This document shows positions 8,892 through 17,115 of a DNA stretch of 64,000 nucleotides, piece by piece; within the stretch, counting starts at the first letter, position 1; the number at the start of each line of letters is the position of its first letter. Source of the stretch: Candidatus Woesearchaeota archaeon (lineage in GTDB: Archaea; Nanobdellota; Nanobdellia; Woesearchaeales; JAAOYA01). The stretch lies in NCBI GenBank assembly GCA_018221105.1, contig JAAOYA010000008.1:1-64000 (forward strand). Direction: 5' to 3'. Below the pieces are notes generated by a model that made no database searches, was not told where the DNA came from, and saw only the letters and a program-made list of their open reading frames with translations. The position numbers and the translations under genes were made by a program.

Positions 8892-10717
8892 AAAATATTA
8901 CTGTATTATCCTCAAAAAAATGTAATAATAGATGTTTAAATTGTCCGATAGACTTAGAAATCGGAATAAAAAGGCATGCTGACTCTTTTGATTTTATAAA
9001 AAATAAAATCAAATCTTTAAATCTAAAAAAAGATGATGAGGTTACTCTTAGTGGAGGAGAACCAACAATAAACAAAGCATTTATAAAAATTGTTATATAC
9101 CTCCAAAATAAGTTTAATAAAGTAAATATCTTAACCAATGGAAGATTATTAAGTAATTCTGTTTTTTTAAAAAAAATACAAAAATATTTTAATAAAAAAA
9201 AAATTTTTTTTCATATCTCTTTGTATAGCACGAATCCTGAAATAAATAATAAACTAACCCGGTCTAATAGTTTAAATCAAACTTTAGAAGGTATTAAAAA
9301 ATTATCTTTAAATAGTTTTAATTTTAAAATACGCATCCCTATATTAAGAAGTAATAGTTATTCATTATATGTAACTATTAACAAATTGAGCAAGTTATAT
9401 CCTTTTACAGAGTTCGTTTTTATTTATCCTGACATAATGGGAGAACTAAAGAAAAACAAAAAAGAAGTTCTCAAAATAAATGATCTAAAAATATTGTTCT
9501 CGACTTTTGATTATTTGATTAATAATAACATAAGATTCTTCATATATCACTTACCGTTTTGTTTATTACCCTATAAGTATTGGGGGTATTTATTAAAATC
9601 AAAATCAGACATTCGATTAGTTAATTATAGTAAATGCCTAACTTGTCATTTAGAAGATATTTGTCCCAAGATTTCCAAAACTAATAAAGTATTAATTAAT
9701 CAAGATGAATTGACTTCTTTTTCAAAAAAAGACATTCGCGACTATATAAAAAAAAATGGTTTTTTCTATAGACTTAAACCATTAGAAAAAAAAATTGATT
9801 CATTTCAACTAAGTAAAGTTCAAGAAATAAATTCATCGTTTCCTGATGTTTTAGCAGTTTCAAAAAATATAAAACCCTTAACAAGGATCTCTTTTAATAG
9901 TTTGTCAAGGGTTAAAATTATTGAAAAAGTACTTCCTAAAGATATTCTTCTTAGTTTTAGTAAGCTTAAAATTTTGCACAATAATTCAGAAAGCTTTAAC
10001 ATAAATGATCCTAGGAATGGATTAGTTGATATATACTCTAAAAGAAAAGGGACCATTTATGGTTACTTATCCAAATCTTCCTCTCTTTTAGAGTTTACTT
10101 CAAAAAATGATCCTGAATTAGAATTAAAGCCTTCCTATAATGAAGTAAAAAATTTTGCTTCTAATTTAGGCTATCCTTCTTGTTGTGTTGAATACTGGTT
10201 AAAAAAAGAAAATATTCATATTGATATGGCAACTTTTTTTTCTAAAGAAAAAAAGTCCTTTTTATTTAACAATTTCTTAGTTCCCTATTCCAATTATTAT
10301 CTTAGTTTCCACCATCCTTGTAGTTATGAATGCAAAAAAACTTTATTATACAACAAGAGAATATATAATTCAATAAAAAAATATAATGAAAATTTTGGAG
10401 TAGAGATTAAGAAAGTTTTAACAAAACCCCTTCTAATATTATTAAATTCTAAAGAACGTTCTACCTGGGAAACATTAGATAGTAGGCTCACTGTAATTTT
10501 TAATGGAATTCAAATTAAAAACAAAATATACTATTATGGCTTCTATTTTTTTGAAGAAGCATATAAAAAGAATCAATTCCACTATTTTAAAGATATCTTA
10601 TTAAAGTCTAATAATATTTTTCTTGACAATGAAAAGATTTATTTTTATTTAAATGATAAATTAATAAATGAAAAAAAATTGGTAGGTGAAAAAGTATACA
10701 TGTTAGATTTTGACTAA
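8888..10717 (+). CDS. Radical SAM protein fused to a Cys-rich C-terminal module (DUF483-like)
   Basis: 609 aa, twice the length of its sisters. Residues 1-265 are the family core: CNNRCLNC (C12, C16, C19), SGGEPT, LPFC and CLTCHLEDIC. The remaining 340 residues are a separate module containing GYPSCCVEYW and, about 50 residues later, HHPCSYEC, a CC plus H-PCS-C arrangement that reminds me of archaeal DUF483 proteins. It could be a metal or substrate site. The family match is from memory and should be tested by profile search. ATGA overlap at the start; the next gene begins 1 nt after its stop. Confidence 0.8.
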   Translation: MKNITVLSSKKCNNRCLNCPIDLEIGIKRHADSFDFIKNKIKSLNLKKDDEVTLSGGEPTINKAFIKIVIYLQNKFNKVNILTNGRLLSNSVFLKKIQKYFNKKKIFFHISLYSTNPEINNKLTRSNSLNQTLEGIKKLSLNSFNFKIRIPILRSNSYSLYVTINKLSKLYPFTEFVFIYPDIMGELKKNKKEVLKINDLKILFSTFDYLINNNIRFFIYHLPFCLLPYKYWGYLLKSKSDIRLVNYSKCLTCHLEDICPKISKTNKVLINQDELTSFSKKDIRDYIKKNGFFYRLKPLEKKIDSFQLSKVQEINSSFPDVLAVSKNIKPLTRISFNSLSRVKIIEKVLPKDILLSFSKLKILHNNSESFNINDPRNGLVDIYSKRKGTIYGYLSKSSSLLEFTSKNDPELELKPSYNEVKNFASNLGYPSCCVEYWLKKENIHIDMATFFSKEKKSFLFNNFLVPYSNYYLSFHHPCSYECKKTLLYNKRIYNSIKKYNENFGVEIKKVLTKPLLILLNSKERSTWETLDSRLTVIFNGIQIKNKIYYYGFYFFEEAYKKNQFHYFKDILLKSNNIFLDNEKIYFYLNDKLINEKKLVGEKVYMLDFD

Positions 10718-10718
10718 A

Positions 10719-11636
10719 ATGATGGCTAATAATAACAAAGTATTAGAGTTGCATTTAACAAATAACTGTAATAATAATTGTGAATTTTGTTCTTTTGGAG
10801 AAAAAGAAGATCGGGATATTGACTTAAAAGTTTTGGATGAAATATTGTCTAAAGAAAAAATTAATAAAATCGCTCTTTCTGGTGGAGAGCCAACTATTTC
10901 AAAAAAAATTTTTCAAGTTTTAGAATACTTAAAAAATAAAAGATATTCTGTCGGAGTAGCAACAAATGGTAGGATGTTATCCAACGATGCTTTTTTTAAT
11001 AAATTAAAAGATTACAATATTAATCACTTCTATGTTAGTCTTTTATCTTATAAAAGAGAAACTCATGATAAATTGACAAGAACAAAAAATAGTTTTGATC
11101 AAACAATGAAAGGAATTAAGAAATTAGTAAAAAATAATCAAAAGATAATTATTGATTACGTGATAACTAAAGATAATGTTAAAGATTTATATGAAACAGT
11201 AAAAATGATTCATGATATGTCGCCAAAAATTATGGTTAAGTTAAGGCTTGTAGAACCTGTTGGTTTTGCTAAAAAAAAAATTTCTTCATTGTTTCCCGCA
11301 CTAAGATTATTAGAAGAAGAATTAAGTAAAATAAAAAGTTATTCAAATAAAAAAAATGTTAAGGTTCTGGCAATACCTCTTTGCTTGTTTAATTCAAAAT
11401 TAATAAATTCAGATTATGATTACATTAAACAAAATTTAGATGATTTTTCTTTGTTTAAACTAAGTGATGAAAATATTAAAAAAGTCAAAATTAAAGAAAA
11501 CTTTTTAAAAAAAGTTGATTTTTGTGCAAGTTGTCGCCTAAGAAAAAGATGTGTCGGTATTTATACTGATGTTGAAGATGAATTTATTAATTTTTTTAAA
11601 AATAAGAAATTAACAAAAAATGATTATGAAAAATAA
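10719..11636 (+). CDS. Radical SAM protein, paralog
   Basis: ATG 10719 (or the adjacent ATG 10722) lies 1 nt after the preceding stop and gives about 305 aa; the upstream TTG at 10710 is less likely. CNNNCEFC (C17, C21, C24), SGGEPT, TNGRML and LTRTKNSF.QTMKGIKKL show the family core. IPLC and CASCRLRKRCVGIY form the auxiliary site. Its 3' end overlaps the next gene. Substrate unknown. Confidence 0.85.
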   Translation: MMANNNKVLELHLTNNCNNNCEFCSFGEKEDRDIDLKVLDEILSKEKINKIALSGGEPTISKKIFQVLEYLKNKRYSVGVATNGRMLSNDAFFNKLKDYNINHFYVSLLSYKRETHDKLTRTKNSFDQTMKGIKKLVKNNQKIIIDYVITKDNVKDLYETVKMIHDMSPKIMVKLRLVEPVGFAKKKISSLFPALRLLEEELSKIKSYSNKKNVKVLAIPLCLFNSKLINSDYDYIKQNLDDFSLFKLSDENIKKVKIKENFLKKVDFCASCRLRKRCVGIYTDVEDEFINFFKNKKLTKNDYEK

Positions 11637-12999
11637 TATAAAAATAGTTTTGGTTAGTCTAAATTATACTAGTAGATCTCTTGGTTCTGCTACTCCTTCT
11701 ACTGCTTTGGCTTATCTGTCTACTTTTTTAAGAAAAAAAGGATATGATGTGTCTTGTATTGATATTAACCACTTCAAAGAAGTTTTTGATTATTTAAGAG
11801 AAAAAAATATTACTAAAGCAATAAAAAGGATATCTAAAAAAGTAAGTTCTTTAGACCCTTTTTTAGTAGGTATAAGCTCTTTTTCTTCTACTATAACCTT
11901 TGCTATGGAATTGGCTAAAGAAATTAAATTAAACAATAAAAGCATTTACACAGTTTTAGGTGGTGTTGGTGCAGCTACTAAACCAGAACTAATATTAAGA
12001 GAATGTGAGAATCTAGATTTTATAATTAAAGGTGATGGTGACTCCTTTCCTTTATTAATTAATTCTCTGTTTCAAAGAAAAAAAATCGGGAATGTGAGCG
12101 GTGTTTGTTATATTAAAAATGGTAAGTATATAAAAAATAATGATTTATCTGTAGGTAAAGAAATTAACAATACTATCTTTGATTATGAAAGTTTTATAGA
12201 ATTACAAAGAATCACTCCTGGAATAACTACCTCTAGGGGTTGTATGTTTAAGTGTTCTTATTGTTCTGTCAATGTGGTACATACAAAATGTTTTCAATTA
12301 AAATCTGATATTGTTTTAAAGCAAGTTAATAAATTGATTAATATGTATTCTCCGAAAAATCTTCTTTTCCAAGATGATTCTTTACTAAATAATAAAATCT
12401 ATTTTAAAAAATTGATATCTAAACTACCCAAAAACTCTGCTGATTTTGCACTTTACGCGAGATTAGACCAAGTTAATCATGAAATAATAAAAGATTCGTA
12501 TGATTCTAATTTTCATAAGATCATGATGGGTATTGAAAGTTTTAATCCTATAAATCTCGCTTTTTTTAATAAGTCAATACCTTTAGAAAAGCTTTTTTCA
12601 ACTTTAAATTTATTAGATAAGTTTAATTTTAAAACAGAATTATCTTTTATTATAGGTACTCCTTATGATACTAAAGAATCTTTAGAGATAGAAAGAAAAG
12701 AGATTGAAAAAATAAAAATGAATCATTCTTCAAATGTAAAAATAGAACATAATATTTTAATTGCGTATCCGGGTACTAAGTTGTGGAATATGTATGAAAA
12801 TAAAGAAATAAGTCTTTTTAAAGCATTTGACATATTTAAAAAAGACGAGAAATTGAGTAAATACTCTTCTAACCCTTTTTTTTCTCCTTTTAATTTTGTC
12901 TTCGAAAATAAAAAAGTTCCCTCTCATATATTTAGAAATTATTTATTAGAGCATTTAAGAGAAATATCAAATATTACAAAAAGAATAAATCACAAATAA
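11626..12999 (+). CDS. B12-binding-type radical SAM protein (BchE/MiaB-like layout)
   Basis: Last gene of the operon. ATG 11626 overlaps the upstream stop as ATGAAAAATAA, the same junction seen at 7983; ATG 11620 is an alternative. About 457 aa. The first 180 residues form a Rossmann-like cobalamin-binding domain (STALAYLSTFLRKKGYDVSCIDIN, then LGGVGA and KGDGD). No DxHxxG base-off motif is seen, so any B12 would bind without that His. The radical SAM core starts at SRGCMFKCSYC, about residues 206-213. B12-radical SAM enzymes often methylate or rearrange unactivated carbons. It is distinct in family from the other members. It overlaps the convergent gene by 26 bp. Confidence 0.85.
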   Translation: MKNNIKIVLVSLNYTSRSLGSATPSTALAYLSTFLRKKGYDVSCIDINHFKEVFDYLREKNITKAIKRISKKVSSLDPFLVGISSFSSTITFAMELAKEIKLNNKSIYTVLGGVGAATKPELILRECENLDFIIKGDGDSFPLLINSLFQRKKIGNVSGVCYIKNGKYIKNNDLSVGKEINNTIFDYESFIELQRITPGITTSRGCMFKCSYCSVNVVHTKCFQLKSDIVLKQVNKLINMYSPKNLLFQDDSLLNNKIYFKKLISKLPKNSADFALYARLDQVNHEIIKDSYDSNFHKIMMGIESFNPINLAFFNKSIPLEKLFSTLNLLDKFNFKTELSFIIGTPYDTKESLEIERKEIEKIKMNHSSNVKIEHNILIAYPGTKLWNMYENKEISLFKAFDIFKKDEKLSKYSSNPFFSPFNFVFENKKVPSHIFRNYLLEHLREISNITKRINHK

Positions 13000-13498
13000 A
13001 TTTCCAATCATCTATTATTTCTGCAAAATCTTGGTATTGACAAACTCGAGTATCATTATTTAAAACTTTATTCTTAAATTCTTTATTTATTGTTAAAGAA
13101 CAAAAAGTTTTTTCTTTGTCGCTTAATTTATCTTCATAACATAAATTTATGTCATTTGCAGAAATTGCTTCACATAAAATTTTTCCAGTTTCCAAAGAGA
13201 TTTGTTTACATTCAAAGTTCTGAGTTGAAATAAATTTTATTAAGTAAAAAACAAATTCGCATTCTTTAACATCTCTCTCAGTATATTTATTCAATTCTGC
13301 GCATTTGGATATATCATTAGTTATTACTGATTCTTTTAAAAAATTTAATTTAGCTTGGCTGGCTATAGCGTCTTGTTTATAGATTTTAGAAGAGCTATAA
13401 TTTTCTTCTTTTTCGTATATAAAATTAAAAGAAAAATATGATATTATTAATACTATTAAAATTCCTACAATCAATATCAGATTTTTTATTTTTTTCAT
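12974..13498 (-). CDS. Membrane-anchored Cys-pair protein, distal gene of the Hxs-like operon
   Basis: 174 aa. MKKIK, then a hydrophobic helix (about residues 7-29), places the rest outside the cell. The exported part contains cysteines in repeated pairs (D(I/T)..C followed by C 8-15 residues later, about four times), suggesting a small helical, disulfide-stabilised fold. It lies 9 bp downstream of the His-Xaa-Ser precursor on the same strand, so co-expression is likely. It may be a partner, chaperone or anchor for the modified peptide. No family recognised. Its 3' end overlaps the end of the radical SAM operon by 26 bp. Confidence 0.72.
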   Translation of the reverse strand: MKKIKNLILIVGILIVLIISYFSFNFIYEKEENYSSSKIYKQDAIASQAKLNFLKESVITNDISKCAELNKYTERDVKECEFVFYLIKFISTQNFECKQISLETGKILCEAISANDINLCYEDKLSDKEKTFCSLTINKEFKNKVLNNDTRVCQYQDFAEIIDDWKFICDLFFL

Positions 13499-13507
13499 TT
13501 ATTTTAC

Positions 13508-13834
13508 TTAATCAAAATAAAATGCTGCCGAGTTATGGCTTCCGTGACTACCATGACTACCATGACTACCATGACTACCATGATCGTGCTGGTGTGTTCC
13601 AGCAACGTTTGGAGGAGTATTATAATTTATTCCTGAAGTGTTACAGTGTTCGTGATGTGTAGTAGCATCATTTCCAAGAGTTGTTGGAGGGCATGCTGCT
13701 TGCACTTGCAATGCTGAGACTGCGGCAACACTCAAGAAAATACCTGTTTTTAATAGTGCTTCCTTGCTAATTTTTCCTTCTTCACGCGTAAGAAAAGATT
13801 GTACTTTTTTTTTTATTTTTGGAAGTTTCAACAT
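13508..13834 (-). CDS. HxsA-like His-Xaa-Ser repeat precursor with class III-type signal peptide
   Basis: 108 aa; probable substrate of the downstream-acting maturase. The C-terminus has six consecutive His-Xaa-Ser units (five HGS, one HNS; residues 85-102) ending in SAAFYFD, the hallmark of HxsA peptides. A further His-rich stretch (THHEHC, THQHDH) and two cysteines (C48, C64) precede it. The N-terminus has a Lys-rich segment, then EEG(20)/K(21)-I-S(23)-K-E(25) and a hydrophobic stretch to residue 47. Gly at -1, Ser at +3 and Glu at +5 match archaeal class III (prepilin-type) signal peptides, and a prepilin peptidase heads this same operon. The likely product is an exported, modified, His-rich peptide or filament subunit. 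Known: bacterial HxsA is paired with HxsB/HxsC. Inferred: cleavage site and fate. Confidence 0.82.
   Translation of the reverse strand: MLKLPKIKKKVQSFLTREEGKISKEALLKTGIFLSVAAVSALQVQAACPPTTLGNDATTHHEHCNTSGINYNTPPNVAGTHQHDHGSHGSHGSHGSHGSHNSAAFYFD
13541..13588 (-). repeat. 9-bp tandem repeat encoding Gly-Ser-His units
   Basis: On the minus strand GGTAGTCAT repeats exactly four times, with one diverged copy (GGAAGC/CAC). It encodes the His-Xaa-Ser tract. Identical codons suggest recent expansion by slippage, so repeat number probably varies between strains. Confidence 0.9.
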
Positions 13835-13855
13835 TTTAAACGTTAAGTACTTAAA

Positions 13856-15229
13856 TTATTGCAGTTTTTCTTTTATAAAGTTTTCTTTTACTACCCAATC
13901 AAACTGTTTCATGTAAATTTTACACCTGTCAGTCTCGGATATTTTTGCTATTATGCTACCTTGTTCTGAATAATTACAAACTGGGCAAACACCACAGTAT
14001 GGTTTGTAAGCGCAACTATTACAAGTGTATTGATCATTTATTGAAGCTGCGCTTGTAGCACAGGCATTATCGCAAGTGAGCACTTCTTTATAATTATTTT
14101 CGTGCACGTTACCCAGTAAGAACAAGTCCTCAGTTAGTGTTCTTGCTTCATCACACGTATAAATATCTCCATTATACTGATACGCTAATTGTCCTATTGC
14201 AGCACCGCAAGGGCTTCTTAGCTCTAAATAGTTAGGTTCGAACTCAGTGCTTATCTTTTGAGTCATTAATCGTACCATTCGTTCATTGACAAAAACATCT
14301 TTTTTCTGTAATTCTTTGATGTACTCGACTCCTTTTTTCCAAAAGGCTAAGTATTCTTTTGCTGTGTAGCTAATAGCAGGCCAAGCTTTTTTTGCAAGGC
14401 CTAAATTGTTCAAAAATCTCAAGTGCACATCAAAAATTCCAAGCTTTACATATTCATCAATAATCTCTTTATGGTATGAAAGACTTTTTTTTGTAAGTGT
14501 TAATATGGCGTTTGCTCTACGATTAGAAATGTTTCTTTTTTCATATTCTTTATTGAATTTTTTTATCCATTTGATTACAGCGTCATAGTTACTGCCACCA
14601 GAATATTTTCTATTATGATCATGCAATTCTTTAGGGCCATCTAAAGAAGTGCATACGCTAACATTATTGTTAATTAAATAATTCATTTTTTGTTCATTCA
14701 TTACTGAAAAATTAGTGACTACTGTAAAAAGAACATTCTTTTTTGCTTTTTCGTTTTTTTTGTTTGCGTATTCTACAATATATTTTAAGACATCCCAGTT
14801 AAGAAATGGTTCTCCACCTTGAAATTCAATAGTAATATTATTGTTTGGGGATTGGAATATGAAATCAACTGTTTTTTTGGCTGTTTCTTTTGTCATGTCA
14901 AAAGATTTGTCAGCCATTGATTTGGCAGTAGCGTGACAGTAAACACAATTCATGTTGCAACGCAGTGTTATGACTATTATATGCAGTGAAGTTCCAAAAA
15001 ATAAGAAGTTATTGCGGTTTCTCAGTAATCTTACTGCTTCATCAATATTTGTTTTGTCAAGCAGTATTTCTCTTTCTAATAATTTTTCTTTTAGTTTTGC
15101 GTCAATATTATTTTGCTGCAATTTTTTGAATTCGTTTTCTGATAGAATACTATAACTTCCATGGTCTGTTGTCACAAAATATTTATCATCTAATTTTCTC
15201 ACTCTATAATTGTTTATTGTATAAGTCAT
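13856..15229 (-). CDS. hxsB: HxsB-like radical SAM/SPASM peptide maturase
   Basis: 457 aa. The N-terminal 90 residues contain FVTTDHGSYSILSENEFKKL, the precursor-handling segment typical of His-Xaa-Ser maturases. CNMNCVYC (C91, C95, C98), QGGEP and the core follow. The C-terminus is a full SPASM domain: CGAA, YTCDEART, LLGNV, then CNSCAYKPYCGVCPVC and a final DRCKIY, enough cysteines for two auxiliary Fe-S clusters. SPASM enzymes crosslink or epimerise ribosomal peptides; here the substrate should be the HxS precursor 22 bp downstream. ATG 15229 is 1 nt after the preceding stop. I see no HxsC homolog in the window, so this is a single-maturase variant. Confidence 0.87.
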   Translation of the reverse strand: MTYTINNYRVRKLDDKYFVTTDHGSYSILSENEFKKLQQNNIDAKLKEKLLEREILLDKTNIDEAVRLLRNRNNFLFFGTSLHIIVITLRCNMNCVYCHATAKSMADKSFDMTKETAKKTVDFIFQSPNNNITIEFQGGEPFLNWDVLKYIVEYANKKNEKAKKNVLFTVVTNFSVMNEQKMNYLINNNVSVCTSLDGPKELHDHNRKYSGGSNYDAVIKWIKKFNKEYEKRNISNRRANAILTLTKKSLSYHKEIIDEYVKLGIFDVHLRFLNNLGLAKKAWPAISYTAKEYLAFWKKGVEYIKELQKKDVFVNERMVRLMTQKISTEFEPNYLELRSPCGAAIGQLAYQYNGDIYTCDEARTLTEDLFLLGNVHENNYKEVLTCDNACATSAASINDQYTCNSCAYKPYCGVCPVCNYSEQGSIIAKISETDRCKIYMKQFDWVVKENFIKEKLQ

Positions 15230-15230
15230 T

Positions 15231-15446
15231 TTAGATAATGTTCTCGTTTTTCATAAGTCCCAAAACATAGTTAGAAAACTCTTCTTTTAATGGCTCTTCT
15301 AATGGCTCTTTTTGTAATAATTCAATTCCGAATTCATCATCAAGTATTGTTATTTTTGCAATGTGTTCGAAATCCTTTATTGCTTGACTGATTGCTTTTT
15401 TATCATAGAAGTTTTTGTTAAGGACTAATTTAATCTTTTTTTTCAT
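15231..15446 (-). CDS. Small HxsD-like protein
   Basis: 71 aa. The pattern LNKNFYDKKAISQAIKDFEHIA followed by LKEEFSNYVLGL resembles the HxsD fold (Y...AI..A...F, then EF.N) in shortened form. Starts within the end of the longer HxsD-like gene (17-nt overlap) and stops 1 nt before the maturase start, so all three are translationally coupled. Likely an accessory binding the precursor or maturase; that role is inference from the known Hxs gene set. Confidence 0.7.
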   Translation of the reverse strand: MKKKIKLVLNKNFYDKKAISQAIKDFEHIAKITILDDEFGIELLQKEPLEEPLKEEFSNYVLGLMKNENII

Positions 15447-15882
15447 CTTTTTGCCCGTATTTTTCTTCCCACGGTACGGCTATTCCTTCAGGGTCATCTA
15501 ATTCTTCATCGTCTTCTTCTAATTCATTTAATATCTCGTTATAATCTACTTCTTCATCATCATCCGGGATTATTGAAGGGTCATTTGTGAATAGCGCTCT
15601 TTGTAAAAGGTATTCCCTGATTGTTTTTGTTTGTGCTGCTCTGTGCTTATAATCAGCGTAATTTATTAATTCATTTAAAAATTCTCCGCCAAGCTTTTCT
15701 AAGTCTTGTTTTTGCTTAGGTTGTAATTTAACCAGTATTTCCTTTTTTAAATCACCATCTAATAACACGTATGCTTTATCTAAAAAAACGTATGCTGCAG
15801 AATAAATAATATCTAAAGGATAAAATTCAGGATTTACTTTAAGAACTACAGAACCATCTCTTACTTCTAATTTTTTATCCAC
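15430..15882 (-). CDS. hxsD: HxsD-like protein of the His-Xaa-Ser system
   Basis: 150 aa from GTG 15882, chosen because GGAGGG (15894-15889) lies 6 nt upstream. Residues 5-95 match HxsD: VLKVNPEFYPLDIIYSAAYV, LDKAYVLLDGD, GGEFLNELINYADY, then TIREYLLQRALF. The last 45 residues are very acidic (EED/DDEE runs) and end in a DPEGIAVPW segment. Together with the shorter paralog it gives two HxsD-like proteins in one operon. Probably cytosolic and needed for peptide maturation; exact activity unknown. Confidence 0.8.
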   Translation of the reverse strand: MDKKLEVRDGSVVLKVNPEFYPLDIIYSAAYVFLDKAYVLLDGDLKKEILVKLQPKQKQDLEKLGGEFLNELINYADYKHRAAQTKTIREYLLQRALFTNDPSIIPDDDEEVDYNEILNELEEDDEELDDPEGIAVPWEEKYGQKDEKKD

Positions 15883-15888
15883 ATTAAT

Positions 15889-15894
15889 CCCTCC
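15889..15894 (-). promoter_or_regulatory. Shine-Dalgarno site deciding the GTG start of the HxsD-like gene
   Basis: GGAGGG on the minus strand, 6 nt before GTG 15882. It overlaps the stop codon of the prepilin peptidase gene, so translation of the two is probably coupled. Confidence 0.7.
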
Positions 15895-17063
15895 TAACTG
15901 AACAATTTCATCAATAAAGTTTTAAATAATATTAAAAGGTTTCCTTTCACGATTACAGTCATCAAAACACCTAAGAATATTAAATGTGCAAATGGCATTA
16001 CTTGACTTACATTGATTGTCTTAAACCCTAATTTTTTAATAGTGTTGACTTGCTCTAGTGTTAGTCCTTCAGCTTCTTGCTTTATAAAAATCTCTTTTTC
16101 AGTAGAGTTCTTAGGCTTTGCGAGGTAATAACTGCCTTTTTGGTGTATTAATTGAAATGCAGGATTTTTTTTGAGAGTTTCTAATTCGCCCTCTGTCGGT
16201 CTGCGGTTTGTTTTTATGATATCATCACTTAATATCATTTTAGGCTTTAACTCATCAATGTTTAATTGTTTAGTGAATAGCTCACTTCCTAACTTTGATA
16301 AACTTCCCCTGAACAAACTCATCAAAAACTTCCAGGTGAACAAGAACATTAAAAAAGTTAGTAGAAAGTTCCAAGAGTATACTGATTTGTCAACGCTAAA
16401 ACGAATTATTGCAATTAAACTCATTAAATATATCATTTTATCGCCTAATTTTTTCTTAACATTTGAAAAAACAAGCATTGTAAGTACTAATCGTAACATA
16501 TAACTTTGTGATAATCCCATCATAGCTAGTAATAGTTCTAAAACCCAAAAAATTGCAAAAAAGGAAATGATAGATTCAATTAATGTCATTGGTTTGAAAA
16601 ACTCTTCTAAAAATTCTTTTAATACTTTTTTTAGGTCTTTAAAGCGTGTTTTAAAAAGTAATAATCCTAACATAAAAAATAAGCCTACAACAAAAATGTT
16701 TACTAATAGTGTTATTGATGGTATCCATTGTTGATATCCTGCTGAGTACACTGTTAATGGTAGTAATGCTGTGTATGCTATGAATAGTTTTCCGTCTCCT
16801 GCGCTCCATATGTTGTAGTGCCACAGCCCGTAGCCTATTAGTGTTGCGAATGTTATGTTAGTGATTAGTTCTAACACGTAAATAGTGTTAATGCCTGTTG
16901 TTAGATTGTAATAGATAATTAGTCCTATGTTGGTTATAATGGCGTAGATTATTGCCGATAAAATCCATTTGTTGCGTATCTTGCCAAATTTTATGTCTTC
17001 AATGCTTGTTATCGTGCCTAGGGCTAGTATTGCTGGCAAAAAAAACCATATGATATTTATCAT
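15894..17063 (-). CDS. Archaeal class III prepilin peptidase, first gene of the Hxs-like operon
   Basis: 389 aa integral membrane aspartic protease that cleaves pilin-type signal peptides at the inner face of the membrane. The two catalytic Asp regions are visible: SIEDIKFGKIRNKW near residue 25 and WSAGDGKLF (GxGD-like) near residue 95. Several hydrophobic segments follow, then a soluble stretch (about 260-345) and a last membrane helix with MPFAHLIF, as in archaeal FlaK/EppA-like enzymes. It is long for the family (usually 230-350 aa). Only 11 bp separate it from the HxsD-like gene, so it is probably dedicated to the HxS precursor. The second copy at 18202 may serve general pilins. Confidence 0.85.
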   Translation of the reverse strand: MINIIWFFLPAILALGTITSIEDIKFGKIRNKWILSAIIYAIITNIGLIIYYNLTTGINTIYVLELITNITFATLIGYGLWHYNIWSAGDGKLFIAYTALLPLTVYSAGYQQWIPSITLLVNIFVVGLFFMLGLLLFKTRFKDLKKVLKEFLEEFFKPMTLIESIISFFAIFWVLELLLAMMGLSQSYMLRLVLTMLVFSNVKKKLGDKMIYLMSLIAIIRFSVDKSVYSWNFLLTFLMFLFTWKFLMSLFRGSLSKLGSELFTKQLNIDELKPKMILSDDIIKTNRRPTEGELETLKKNPAFQLIHQKGSYYLAKPKNSTEKEIFIKQEAEGLTLEQVNTIKKLGFKTINVSQVMPFAHLIFLGVLMTVIVKGNLLILFKTLLMKLFS

Positions 17064-17084
17064 AATAGTACTGTGTTTAGAAAC

Positions 17085-17094
17085 TTTTATATTA
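17085..17094. promoter_or_regulatory. Shared TATA element between the Hxs-like operon and the HIT genes
   Basis: CTTTTATATTA reads as a TATA box on both strands (minus TAATATAAAAG). It lies about 25 bp from ATG 17063 on the minus strand and from ATG 17116 on the plus strand, so both transcripts could be almost leaderless. Confidence 0.5.
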
Positions 17095-17115
17095 TTTTTG
17101 TGTTGTTAATGCTTT

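Noticed and set aside
13541-13588. Short tandem repeats resembling a CRISPR array
   Set aside because: Repeat unit is 9 bp with no spacers and encodes the Gly-Ser-His tract in frame.
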